From: Rhabditoides inermis
Taxonomy: Eukaryota; Nematoda; Chromadorea; Rhabditida; Rhabditidae
Length of the DNA stretch: 64,000 nt
Assembly (NCBI GenBank): GCA_963966185.1
Contig: CAWZYM010000295.1
Location: 1,367,263-1,431,262 of the forward strand
Direction of reading: 5' to 3'
In this document: in pieces, positions 53,125-64,000 of the stretch
Position numbering within the stretch: the stretch's first letter is position 1
Layout: each line of letters begins with the position of its first letter
Made by a program: the position numbers and the translations under genes
Notes under the pieces: generated by a model
Told to the model about the DNA's origin: nothing
Seen by the model: the letters and a program-made list of their open reading frames with translations, nothing else
Database searches by the model: none

Positions 53125-56100
53125 GGATAAACTTTCAGGATAAACTCTCAGGATAAACTCTCAAGATAAACTCTCAGGATACACTCTCAGGATAAACTCT
53201 CAGGATAAAGTCTCAGGATAAACTTTCAGAGATAGTCTGAGGATAATCTCTCAGGATAAAGTCTCAGGATAAACTTTCAGAGAAAGTCTGAGGATAATCT
53301 CTCAGGATAAACTCTCAGGATAAACACAGGATAAACTCTCAGAATAAACTTTCAGGATGAACTCTCAGGATAAACTCTCAGGATAAAGTCTCAGGATAAA
53401 ATCTCAGGACAACTCAGGATAAACTCTAGACAACACAGGATAAACATTCAGGATAAACTTCCAGGATAAACTCTCAGGATAAACTTTCAGGAGAAACTTT
53501 CAGGAGAAACTCTCAGGATAAACTCTCAGGATAAACTCTCAGGATAAAATCTCAGGTGAACTCAGGATAAACTCTCATTACAAACTCAAGACAACACAGG
53601 ATAAACTTTCAGAAAAAAAAACTTCCAGGATAAACTCTCAGGATGAACTTTCAGGATAAACTTTCAGGATAAACTCTCAGGATAAACTCTTAGGATAAAC
53701 TCTCAGGATAAAGTCTCAGGATAAAATCTCAGGTGAACTCAGGATAAACTCTCAGGATAAAGTCTCAGGATAAACTCTCAGGATAAACTCTCAGGATAAA
53801 CTCTTAGGATAAACTCTCAGGATAAACTCTCAGGATAAACTCTCAGGATAAACTCTTAGGATAAACTCTCAGGATAAAGTCTCAGGATAAAGTCTCAGGA
53901 TAAACTTTCTGGATAAACTCTCAGGATAAACTCTCAAGATAAACTCTCAGGATAAACTCTCAGGATAAACTCTCAGGATAAACTCTCAGGATAAACTCTC
54001 AGGATAAAGTCTCAGGATAAACTTTCAGAGAAAGTCTGAGGATAATCTCTCAGGATAAAGTCTCAGGATAAACTTTCAGAGAAAGTCTGAGGATAATCTC
54101 TCAGGATAAACTCTCAGGATAAACACAGGATAAACTCTCAGGATAAACTTTCAGGATGAACTCTCAGGCAAAACTCTCAGGATAAAGTCTCAGGATAAAA
54201 TCTCAGGACAACTCAGGATAAACTCTAGACAACACAGGATAAACATTCAGGATAAACTTCTAGGATAAACTCTCAGGATGAACTTTCAGGATAATTTTTC
54301 AGGATAAACTCTCAGGATAAACTCTCAGGATAAAGTCTCAGGATAAAATCTCAGGTGAACTCAGGATAAACTCTCATTACAAACTCAAGACAACACAGGA
54401 TAAACTTTCAGAAAAAAAAACTTCCAGGATAAACTCTCAGGATGAACTTTCAGGATAAACTTTCAGGATAAACTCTCAGGATAAACTCTTAGGATAAACT
54501 CTCAGGATAAACTCTCAGGATAAACTCTCAGGATAAACACAGGATAAAATCTCAGGATTAAGCCTCAAGATAAAGTCTCAGGATAAACACAGAATAAACT
54601 CTCAGGATAAACTTTCAGGATAAACTCTCAGGATAAACTCTCAGGATAAACTCTCAGGAAAAAGTCTCAGGATAAAATCTCAGGTGAACTCAGGATAAAC
54701 TCTCATTACAAACTCAAGACAACACAGGATAAACTTTCAGAAAAAAAAACTTCCAGGATAAACTCTCAGGATGAACTTTCAGGATAAACTTTCAGGATAA
54801 ACTCTCATGATAAACTCTCAGGATAAACTCTCAGGATAAACTCTCAGGATAAAGTCTCAGGATAAACTTTCAGGATAAACTCTCAGGATAAACTCTCAAG
54901 ATAAACTCTCAGGATAAACTCTCAGGATAAACTCTCAGGATAAAGTCTCAGGATAAACTTTCAGAGAAAGTCTGAGGATAATCTCTCAGGATAAAATCTC
55001 AGGATGAACTTTCAGAGAAAGTCTGAGGATAATCTCTCAGGATAAACTCTCAGGATAAACACAGGATAAACTCTCAGGATAAACTTTCAGGATGAACTCT
55101 CAGGATAAACTCTCAGGATAAAGTCTCAGGATAAAATCTCAGGACAACTCAGGATAAACTCTAGACAACACAGGATAAACATTCAGGCTAAACTTCCAGA
55201 ATAAACTCTCAGGATGAACTTTCAGGATAAACTTCCAGGATAAACTCTCAGGATAAACTCTCAGGATAAACTCTCAGGATAAACTCTCAGGATAAAGTCT
55301 CAGGATAAACTTTCAGGATAAACTCTCAGGATAAACTCTCAAGATAAACTCTCAGGATAAACTCTCAGGATAAACTCTCAGGATGAAGTCTCAGGATAAA
55401 CTTTCAGAGAAAGTCTGAGGATAATCTCGCAGGATGAAGTCTCAGGACAAACTTTCAGAGAAAGTCTGAGGATAATCTCTCAGGATAAACTCTCAGGATA
55501 AACACAGGATAAACTCTCAGGATGAAGCCTCAAGATAAAGTCTCAGGACAAACATAGAATAAACTCTCAGGATGAACTTTCAGGATAAACTCTCAGGATA
55601 AACTCTCAGGATAAACTCTCAGGAAAAAGTCTCAGGATAAAATCTCAGGTGAACTCAGGATAAACTCTCATTACAAACTCAAGACAACACAGGATAAACT
55701 TTCAGAAAAAAAACTTCCAGGATAAACTCTCAGGATGAACTTTCAGGATAAACTTTCAGGATAAACTCTCATGATAAACTCTCAGGATAAACTCTCAGGA
55801 TAAACTCTCAGGATAAAGTCTCAGGATAAACTTTCAGGATAAACTCTCAGGATAAACTCTCAAGATAAACTCTCAGGATAAACTCTCAGGATAAACTCTC
55901 AGGATAAAGTCTCAGGATAAACTTTCAGAGAAAGTCTGAGGATAATCTCGCAGGATGAAGTCTCAGGATAAACTTTCAGAGAAAGTCTGAGGATAATCTC
56001 TCAGGATAAACTCTCAGGATAAACACAGGATAAACTCTCAGGATGAAGCCTCAAGATAAAGTCTCAGGACAAACACAGAATAAACTCTCAGGATAAACTT

Positions 56101-57586
56101 TCAGGATAAACTCTCAGGATAAAGTTCAGGATAAACTTTCAGAGAAAGTCTGAGGATAATCTCGCAGGATGAAGTCTCAGGATAAACTTTCAGAGAAAGT
56201 CTGAGGATAATCTCTCAGGATAAACTCTCAGGATAAACACAGGATAAACTCTCAGGATGAAGCCTCAAGATAAAGTCTCAGGACAAACACAGAATAAACT
56301 CTCAGGATAAACTTTCAGGACAAACTCTCAGGATAAACTCTCAGGATAAACTCTCAGGAAAAAGTCTCAGGATAAAATCTCAGGTGAACTCAGGATAAAC
56401 TCTCAGGATAAAGTCTCAGGATAAACTTTCAGGATAAACTCTCAGGATAAACTCTCAGGATAAACTCTCAGGATAAACTCTCAGGATAAACTCTTAGGAT
56501 AAACTCTCAGGATAAACTCTCAGGATAAAGTCTCAGGATAAACTTTCAGGATAAACTCTCAGGATAAACTCTCAAGATAAACTCTCAGGATAAACTCTCA
56601 GGATAAACTCTCAGGATAAACTCTCAGGATAAACTCTCAGAATAAAGTCTCAGGATAAACTTTCAGAGAAAGTCTGAGGATAATCTCTCAGGATAAAGTC
56701 TCAGGATAAACTTTCAGAGAAAGTCTGAGGATAATCTCCCAGGATAAACTCTCAGGATAAACACAGGATAAACTCTCAGGATAAACTCTCAGGATAAACT
56801 CTCAGGATAAAGTCTCAGGATAAAATCTCAGGACAACTCAGGATAAACTCTAGACAACACAGGATAAACATTCAGGATAAACTTCCAGGATAAACTCTCA
56901 GGATGAACTTTCAGGATAATTTTTCAGGATAAACTCTCAGGATAAACTCTCAGGATAAAGTCTCAGGATAAAATCTCAGGTGAACTCAGGATAAACTCTC
57001 ATTACAAACTCAAGACAACACAGGATAAACTTTCAGAAAAAAAAAACTTCCAGGATAAACTCTCAGGATGAACTTTCAGGATAAACTTTCAGGATAAACT
57101 CTCAGGATAAACTCTTAGGATAAACTCTCAGGATAAACTCTCAGGATAAACTCTCAGGATAAACACAGGATAAAATCTCAGGATTAAGCGTCAAGATAAA
57201 GTCTCAGGATAAACTCTCAGGATAAACTCTCAGGATAAAGTCTCAGGATAAACTTTCAGAGAAAGTCTGAGGATAATCTCGCAGGATGAAGTCTCAGGAT
57301 AAACTTTCAGAGAAAGTCTGAGGATAATCTCTCAGGATAAACTCTCAGGATAAACACAGGATAAACTCTCAGGATGAAGCCTCAAGATAAAGTCTCAGGA
57401 CAAACACAGACTAAACTCTCAGGATAAACTTTCAGGATAAACTCTCAGGATAAAGTTCAGGATAAACTTTCAGAGAAAGTCTGAGGATAATCTCGCAGGA
57501 TGAAGTCTCAGGATAAACTTTCAGAGAAAGTCTGAGGATAATCTCTCAGGATAAACTCTCAGGATAAACACAGGATAAACTCTCAG
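53125..57586. repeat. ~4461-bp segmental tandem duplication, copy 1
   Basis: Private variants recur 4461-4463 bp later: hairpin variant CAGAGATAGTCTG (GATAG at 53231 versus 57692); CTTTCTGGATAAA (53905 versus 58366); CAGGCAAAACTC (near 54166 versus 58627); CTTCTAGG (near 54258 versus 58719); ACATAGAATAAA (55553 versus 60014); AAAGTTCAGG (56121 versus 60583); GCGTCAAG (57188 versus 61651). The changes from 4461 to 4463 reflect single-base indels in homopolymers and an extra G near 61620. Copy-specific changes here include GGATACACTC near 53180 and CACAGACTAAA near 57406. An internal duplication of about 1331 bp places AAAGTTCAGG at both 56121 and 57452. Confidence 0.9.
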
Positions 57587-60500
57587 GATAAACTTTCAGG
57601 ATAAACTCTCAGGATAAACTCTCAAGATAAACTCTCAGGATAAACTCTCAGGATAAACTCTCAGGATAAAGTCTCAGGATAAACTTTCAGAGATAGTCTG
57701 AGGATAATCTCTCAGGATAAAGTCTCAGGATAAACTTTCAGAGAAAGTCTGAGGATAATCTCTCAGGATAAACTCTCAGGATAAACACAGGATAAACTCT
57801 CAGAATAAACTTTCAGGATGAACTCTCAGGATAAACTCTCAGGATAAAGTCTCAGGATAAAATCTCAGGACAACTCAGGATAAACTCTAGACAACACAGG
57901 ATAAACATTCAGGATAAACTTCCAGGATAAACTCTCAGGATAAACTTTCAGGAGAAACTTTCAGGAGAAACTCTCAGGATAAACTCTCAGGATAAACTCT
58001 CAGGATAAAATCTCAGGTGAACTCAGGATAAACTCTCATTACAAACTCAAGACAACACAGGATAAACTTTCAGAAAAAAAAACTTCCAGGATAAACTCTC
58101 AGGATGAACTTTCAGGATAAACTTTCAGGATAAACTCTCAGGATAAACTCTTAGGATAAACTCTCAGGATAAAGTCTCAGGATAAAATCTCAGGTGAACT
58201 CAGGATAAACTCTCAGGATAAAGTCTCAGGATAAACTCTCAGGATAAACTCTCAGGATAAACTCTTAGGATAAACTCTCAGGATAAACTCTCAGGATAAA
58301 CTCTCAGGATAAACTCTTAGGATAAACTCTCAGGATAAAGTCTCAGGATAAAGTCTCAGGATAAACTTTCTGGATAAACTCTCAGGATAAACTCTCAAGA
58401 TAAACTCTCAGGATAAACTCTCAGGATAAACTCTCAGGATAAACTCTCAGGATAAACTCTCAGGATAAAGTCTCAGGATAAACTTTCAGAGAAAGTCTGA
58501 GGATAATCTCTCAGGATAAAGTCTCAGGATAAACTTTCAGAGAAAGTCTGAGGATAATCTCTCAGGATAAACTCTCAGGATAAACACAGGATAAACTCTC
58601 AGGATAAACTTTCAGGATGAACTCTCAGGCAAAACTCTCAGGATAAAGTCTCAGGATAAAATCTCAGGACAACTCAGGATAAACTCTAGACAACACAGGA
58701 TAAACATTCAGGATAAACTTCTAGGATAAACTCTCAGGATGAACTTTCAGGATAATTTTTCAGGATAAACTCTCAGGATAAACTCTCAGGATAAAGTCTC
58801 AGGATAAAATCTCAGGTGAACTCAGGATAAACTCTCATTACAAACTCAAGACAACACAGGATAAACTTTCAGAAAAAAAAAACTTCCAGGATAAACTCTC
58901 AGGATGAACTTTCAGGATAAACTTTCAGGATAAACTCTCAGGATAAACTCTTAGGATAAACTCTCAGGATAAACTCTCAGGATAAACTCTCAGGATAAAC
59001 ACAGGATAAAATCTCAGGATTAAGCCTCAAGATAAAGTCTCAGGATAAACACAGAATAAACTCTCAGGATAAACTTTCAGGATAAACTCTCAGGATAAAC
59101 TCTCAGGATAAACTCTCAGGAAAAAGTCTCAGGATAAAATCTCAGGTGAACTCAGGATAAACTCTCATTACAAACTCAAGACAACACAGGATAAACTTTC
59201 AGAAAAAAAAACTTCCAGGATAAACTCTCAGGATGAACTTTCAGGATAAACTTTCAGGATAAACTCTCATGATAAACTCTCAGGATAAACTCTCAGGATA
59301 AACTCTCAGGATAAAGTCTCAGGATAAACTTTCAGGATAAACTCTCAGGATAAACTCTCAAGATAAACTCTCAGGATAAACTCTCAGGATAAACTCTCAG
59401 GATAAAGTCTCAGGATAAACTTTCAGAGAAAGTCTGAGGATAATCTCTCAGGATAAAATCTCAGGATGAACTTTCAGAGAAAGTCTGAGGATAATCTCTC
59501 AGGATAAACTCTCAGGATAAACACAGGATAAACTCTCAGGATAAACTTTCAGGATGAACTCTCAGGATAAACTCTCAGGATAAAGTCTCAGGATAAAATC
59601 TCAGGACAACTCAGGATAAACTCTAGACAACACAGGATAAACATTCAGGCTAAACTTCCAGAATAAACTCTCAGGATGAACTTTCAGGATAAACTTCCAG
59701 GATAAACTCTCAGGATAAACTCTCAGGATAAACTCTCAGGATAAACTCTCAGGATAAAGTCTCAGGATAAACTTTCAGGATAAACTCTCAGGATAAACTC
59801 TCAAGATAAACTCTCAGGATAAACTCTCAGGATAAACTCTCAGGATAAAGTCTCAGGATAAACTTTCAGAGAAAGTCTGAGGATAATCTCGCAGGATGAA
59901 GTCTCAGGACAAACTTTCAGAGAAAGTCTGAGGATAATCTCTCAGGATAAACTCTCAGGATAAACACAGGATAAACTCTCAGGATGAAGCCTCAAGATAA
60001 AGTCTCAGGACAAACATAGAATAAACTCTCAGGATGAACTTTCAGGATAAACTCTCAGGATAAACTCTCAGGATAAACTCTCAGGAAAAAGTCTCAGGAT
60101 AAAATCTCAGGTGAACTCAGGATAAACTCTCATTACAAACTCAAGACAACACAGGATAAACTTTCAGAAAAAAAACTTCCAGGATAAACTCTCAGGATGA
60201 ACTTTCAGGATAAACTTTCAGGATAAACTCTCATGATAAACTCTCAGGATAAACTCTCAGGATAAACTCTCAGGATAAAGTCTCAGGATAAACTTTCAGG
60301 ATAAACTCTCAGGATAAACTCTCAAGATAAACTCTCAGGATAAACTCTCAGGATAAACTCTCAGGATAAAGTCTCAGGATAAACTTTCAGAGAAAGTCTG
60401 AGGATAATCTCGCAGGATGAAGTCTCAGGATAAACTTTCAGAGAAAGTCTGAGGATAATCTCTCAGGATAAACTCTCAGGATAAACACAGGATAAACTCT

Positions 60501-62048
60501 CAGGATGAAGCCTCAAGATAAAGTCTCAGGACAAACACAGAATAAACTCTCAGGATAAACTTTCAGGATAAACTCTCAGGATAAAGTTCAGGATAAACTT
60601 TCAGAGAAAGTCTGAGGATAATCTCGCAGGATGAAGTCTCAGGATAAACTTTCAGAGAAAGTCTGAGGATAATCTCTCAGGATAAACTCTCAGGATAAAC
60701 ACAGGATAAACTCTCAGGATGAAGCCTCAAGATAAAGTCTCAGGACAAACACAGAATAAACTCTCAGGATAAACTTTCAGGACAAACTCTCAGGATAAAC
60801 TCTCAGGATAAACTCTCAGGAAAAAGTCTCAGGATAAAATCTCAGGTGAACTCAGGATAAACTCTCAGGATAAAGTCTCAGGATAAACTTTCAGGATAAA
60901 CTCTCAGGATAAACTCTCAGGATAAACTCTCAGGATAAACTCTCAGGATAAACTCTTAGGATAAACTCTCAGGATAAACTCTCAGGATAAAGTCTCAGGA
61001 TAAACTTTCAGGATAAACTCTCAGGATAAACTCTCAAGATAAACTCTCAGGATAAACTCTCAGGATAAACTCTCAGGATAAACTCTCAGGATAAACTCTC
61101 AGAATAAAGTCTCAGGATAAACTTTCAGAGAAAGTCTGAGGATAATCTCTCAGGATAAAGTCTCAGGATAAACTTTCAGAGAAAGTCTGAGGATAATCTC
61201 CCAGGATAAACTCTCAGGATAAACACAGGATAAACTCTCAGGATAAACTCTCAGGATAAACTCTCAGGATAAAGTCTCAGGATAAAATCTCAGGACAACT
61301 CAGGATAAACTCTAGACAACACAGGATAAACATTCAGGATAAACTTCCAGGATAAACTCTCAGGATGAACTTTCAGGATAATTTTTCAGGATAAACTCTC
61401 AGGATAAACTCTCAGGATAAAGTCTCAGGATAAAATCTCAGGTGAACTCAGGATAAACTCTCATTACAAACTCAAGACAACACAGGATAAACTTTCAGAA
61501 AAAAAAAACTTCCAGGATAAACTCTCAGGATGAACTTTCAGGATAAACTTTCAGGATAAACTCTCAGGATAAACTCTTAGGATAAACTCTCAGGATAAAC
61601 TCTCAGGATAAACTCTCAGGGATAAACACAGGATAAAATCTCAGGATTAAGCGTCAAGATAAAGTCTCAGGATAAACTCTCAGGATAAACTCTCAGGATA
61701 AAGTCTCAGGATAAACTTTCAGAGAAAGTCTGAGGATAATCTCGCAGGATGAAGTCTCAGGATAAACTTTCAGAGAAAGTCTGAGGATAATCTCTCAGGA
61801 TAAACTCTCAGGATAAACACAGGATAAACTCTCAGGATGAAGCCTCAAGATAAAGTCTCAGGACAAACACAGAATAAACTCTCAGGATAAACTTTCAGGA
61901 TAAACTCTCAGGATAAAGTTCAGGATAAACTTTCAGAGAAAGTCTGAGGATAATCTCGCAGGATGAAGTCTCAGGATAAACTTTCAGAGAAAGTCTGAGG
62001 ATAATCTCTCAGGATAAACTCTCAGGATAAACACAGGATAAACTCTCA
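57587..62048. repeat. ~4461-bp segmental tandem duplication, copy 2
   Basis: Direct tandem copy of 53125-57586. It repeats the internal ~1332-bp doublet (AAAGTTCAGG at 60583 and 61915), so the 1.33-kb event came before the 4.46-kb event. A copy-specific extra G gives CTCAGGGATAAACACAGG near 61615-61632. Collinearity ends near 62048, where copy 1 runs into the CAGAGATAG section but this copy continues with GGATGAAGCCTC. Confidence 0.9.
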
Positions 62049-64000
62049 GGATGAAGCCTCAAGATAAAGTCTCAGGACAAACACAGAATAAACTCTCAGG
62101 ATAAACTTTCAGGACAAACTCTCAGGATAAACTCTCAGGATAAACTCTCAGGAAAAAGTCTCAGGATAAAATCTCAGGTGAACTCAGGATAAACTCTCAG
62201 GATAAAGTCTCAGGATAAACTTTCAGGATAAACTCTCAGGATAAACTCTCAGGATAAACTCTCAGGATAAACTCTTAGGATAAACTCTCAGGATAAACTC
62301 TCAGGATAAACTCTCAGGATAAACTCTTAGGATAAACTCTCAGGATAAACTCTCAGGATAAAGTCTCAGGATAAACTTCAGGATAAACTCTCAGGATAAA
62401 CTCTCAAGATAAACTCTCAGGATAAACTCTCAGGATAAACTCTCAGGATAAACTCTCAGGATAAACTCTCAGAATAAAGTCTCAGGATAAACTTTCAGAG
62501 AAAGTCTGAGGATAATCTCTCAGGATAAAGTCTCAGGATAAACTTTCAGAGAAAGTCTGAGGATAATCTCCCAGGATAAACTCTCAGGATAAACACAGGA
62601 TAAACTCTCAGGATAAACTTTCAGGATGAACTCTCAGGATAAACTCTCAGGATAAAGTCTCAGGATAAAATCTCAGGACAACTCAGGATAAACTCTAGAC
62701 AACACAGGATAAACATTCAGGATAAACTTCCAGGATAAACTCTCAGGATGAACTTTCAGGATAATTTTTTCAGGATAAACTCTCAGGATAAACTCTCAGG
62801 ATAAAGTCTCAGGATAAAATCTCAGGTGAACTCAGGATAAACTCTCATTACAAACTCAAGACAACACAGGATAAACTTTCAGAAAAAAAAACTTCCAGGA
62901 TAAACTCTCAGGATGAACTTTCAGGATAAACTTTCAGGATAAACTCTCAGGATAAACTCTTAGGATAAACTCTCAGGATAAACTCTCAGGATAAACTCTC
63001 AGGATAAACACAGGATAAAATCTCAGGATTAAGCGTCAAGATAAAGTCTCAGGATAAACACAGAATAAACTCTCAGGATAAACTTTCAGGATAAACTCTC
63101 AGGATAAACTCTCAGGATAAACTCTCAGGAAAAAGTCTCAGGATAAAATCTCAGGTGAACTCAGGATAAACTCTCATTACAAACTCAAGACAACACAGGA
63201 TAAACTTTCAGAAAAAAAAACTTCCAGGATAAACTCTCAGGATGAACTTTCAGGATAAACTTTCAGGATAAACTCTCATGATAAACTCTCAGGATAAACT
63301 CTCAGGATAAACTCTCAGGATAAAGTCTCAGGATAAACTTTCAGGACAAACTCTCAGGATAAACTCTCAAGATAAACTCTCAGGATAAACTCTCAGGATA
63401 AACTCTCAGGATAAAGTCTCAGGATTAAACTTTCAGAGAAAGTCTGAGGATAATCTCTCAGGATAAACTCTCAGGATAAACACAGGATAAACTCTCAGGA
63501 TAAACTTTCAGGATGAACTCTCAGGATAAACTCTCAGGATAAAGTCTCAGGATAAAATCTCAGGACAACTCAGGATAAACTCTAGACAACACAGGATAAA
63601 CATTCAGGATAAACTTCCAGGATAAACTCTCAGGATGAACTTTCAGGATAATTTTTCAGGATAAACTCTCAGGATAAACTCTCAGGATAAAGTCTCAGGA
63701 TAAAATCTCAGGTGAACTCAGGATAAACTCTCATTACAAACTCAAGACAACACAGGATAAACTTTCAGAAAAAAAAACTTCCAGGATAAACTCTCAGGAT
63801 GAACTTTCAGGATAAACTTTCAGGATAAACTCTCAGGATAAACTCTTAGGATAAACTCTCAGGATAAACTCTCAGGATAAACTCTCAGGATAAACACAGG
63901 ATAAAATCTCAGGAATAAGCGTCAAGATAAAGTCTCAGGATAAACACAGAATAAACTCTCAGGATAAACTTTCAGGATAAACTCTCAGGATAAACTCTCA
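62049..64000. repeat. Further related composite unit, runs off right edge
   Basis: This continues in register with 60717-61650 (CAGGACAAACTCTC at 62110 versus 60778, offset 1332), then drifts to an offset of about 1383 by GGATAATTTTTTCAGG near 62760. It contains type A blocks near 62692 and 63584, type T blocks near 62845, 63173 and 63731, poly-A tracts and the GCGTCAAG variant (63034). The array is still intact at base 64000. Confidence 0.83.

Larger units (their letters stand above)
1..64000. repeat. 13-bp minisatellite/satellite array, whole window
   Basis: The window is built from the 13-mer CTCTCAGGATAAA (reverse complement TTTATCCTGAGAG) and its variants, with no unique DNA at either end. 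The period is exact: positions 46644-46747 and 53015-53118 each hold eight perfect units in 104 bases. Common variants are CTTTCAGGATAAA, GTCTCAGGATAAA, CTCTCAAGATAAA, GGATGAA for GGATAAA, and the shortened CACAGGATAAA. The consensus has 5 A, 3 C, 3 T and 2 G and no CpG. Each unit carries TAA on the + strand and TGA on the - strand. Because 13 leaves remainder 1 on division by 3, every frame on both strands is closed about every 39 bp, so I call no CDS. The size and the multi-level order fit a eukaryotic satellite; chromosome position and species cannot be read from it. Confidence 0.98.

Noticed and set aside
1..64000. CRISPR array
   Set aside because: Direct repeats are present, but they are contiguous 13-mers with no distinct spacers of constant length and no neighbouring cas-like coding sequence.
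1..64000. Telomeric repeat tract
   Set aside because: The unit (CTCTCAGGATAAA / TTTATCCTGAGAG) is not TTAGGG-like or a known variant, lacks the G-rich strand bias of telomeres, and is ordered into higher-order units.
1..64000. Protein-coding tandem repeat
   Set aside because: A 13-bp period with TAA on one strand and TGA on the other stops every frame about every 39 bp; no long open frame is possible in regular stretches.
1..64000. GATA-factor or plant I-box sites from GGATAA
   Set aside because: GGATAA lies in nearly every monomer, so its frequency follows from the repeat and carries no evidence of regulation; the base before GATA is G, not the preferred A or T.

Overview
The whole 64 kb is one uninterrupted satellite (minisatellite) array. 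Its base unit is the 13-mer CTCTCAGGATAAA and point or indel variants of it. I find no protein gene, RNA gene, transposon body, CRISPR array or unique flanking DNA. The sequence enters and leaves the window still inside the array, so the true length exceeds 64 kb. A purely tandem, AT-rich (8 of 13 bases in the consensus), multi-level repeat of this size points to a eukaryotic nuclear chromosome: heterochromatic, subtelomeric, pericentromeric or a sex-chromosome satellite block. Nothing in the sequence identifies the taxon.

Layout, level 1: perfect 13-mers in runs of up to at least 8, mixed with a small set of variants (CTTTCAGGATAAA, GTCTCAGGATAAA, the 11-mer CACAGGATAAA, the CTCAAGATAAA and GGATGAAGCCTC types). 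Level 2: at intervals of about 0.25-2 kb, most often 0.5-1.3 kb, a diverged marker block occurs (type T with CTCATTACAAACTCAAGACA, or type A with CTCTAGACAACACAGG). Between these lie hairpin-forming CTTTCAGAGAAAG elements, usually in pairs, poly-A tracts and, only from 5.2 to 47.6 kb, poly-T tracts. Level 3: these composite units are themselves tandemly duplicated, with periods I measured by matching private variants: 600, 1133, 1260, 1282, about 1331, 1360, about 4461, about 4783, about 5296, 5602 and 7135 bp.

Region by region: 0-1.9 kb mixed array; 1.85-4.1 kb a 1133-bp pair; 4.1-5.4 kb mixed; 5.4-15.9 kb a 5.3-kb pair; 16.0-17.9 kb a 1360-bp pair; 18.5-21.0 kb a 1260-bp pair; 19.35-29.0 kb a 4.8-kb pair; 30.3-44.6 kb a 7135-bp pair; 41.7-52.9 kb a 5602-bp pair overlapping the previous one; 53.1-62.0 kb a 4461-bp pair; 62.0-64.0 kb the start of a further related copy. 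Some pairs nest: a perfect 600-bp duplication lies inside the 7135-bp copies, whose tail lies inside the 5602-bp copies. This gives a readable order of events, as expected from repeated unequal exchange or replication slippage.

The 13-mer cannot code over any distance: 13 is not a multiple of 3, and each unit carries a TAA on the + strand and a TGA on the - strand, so each frame on both strands is stopped about every 39 bp in regular stretches. Any function would have to be structural, or through a non-coding transcript. All coordinates of duplication edges are approximate, because a breakpoint inside a 13-bp repeat cannot be placed exactly by eye.
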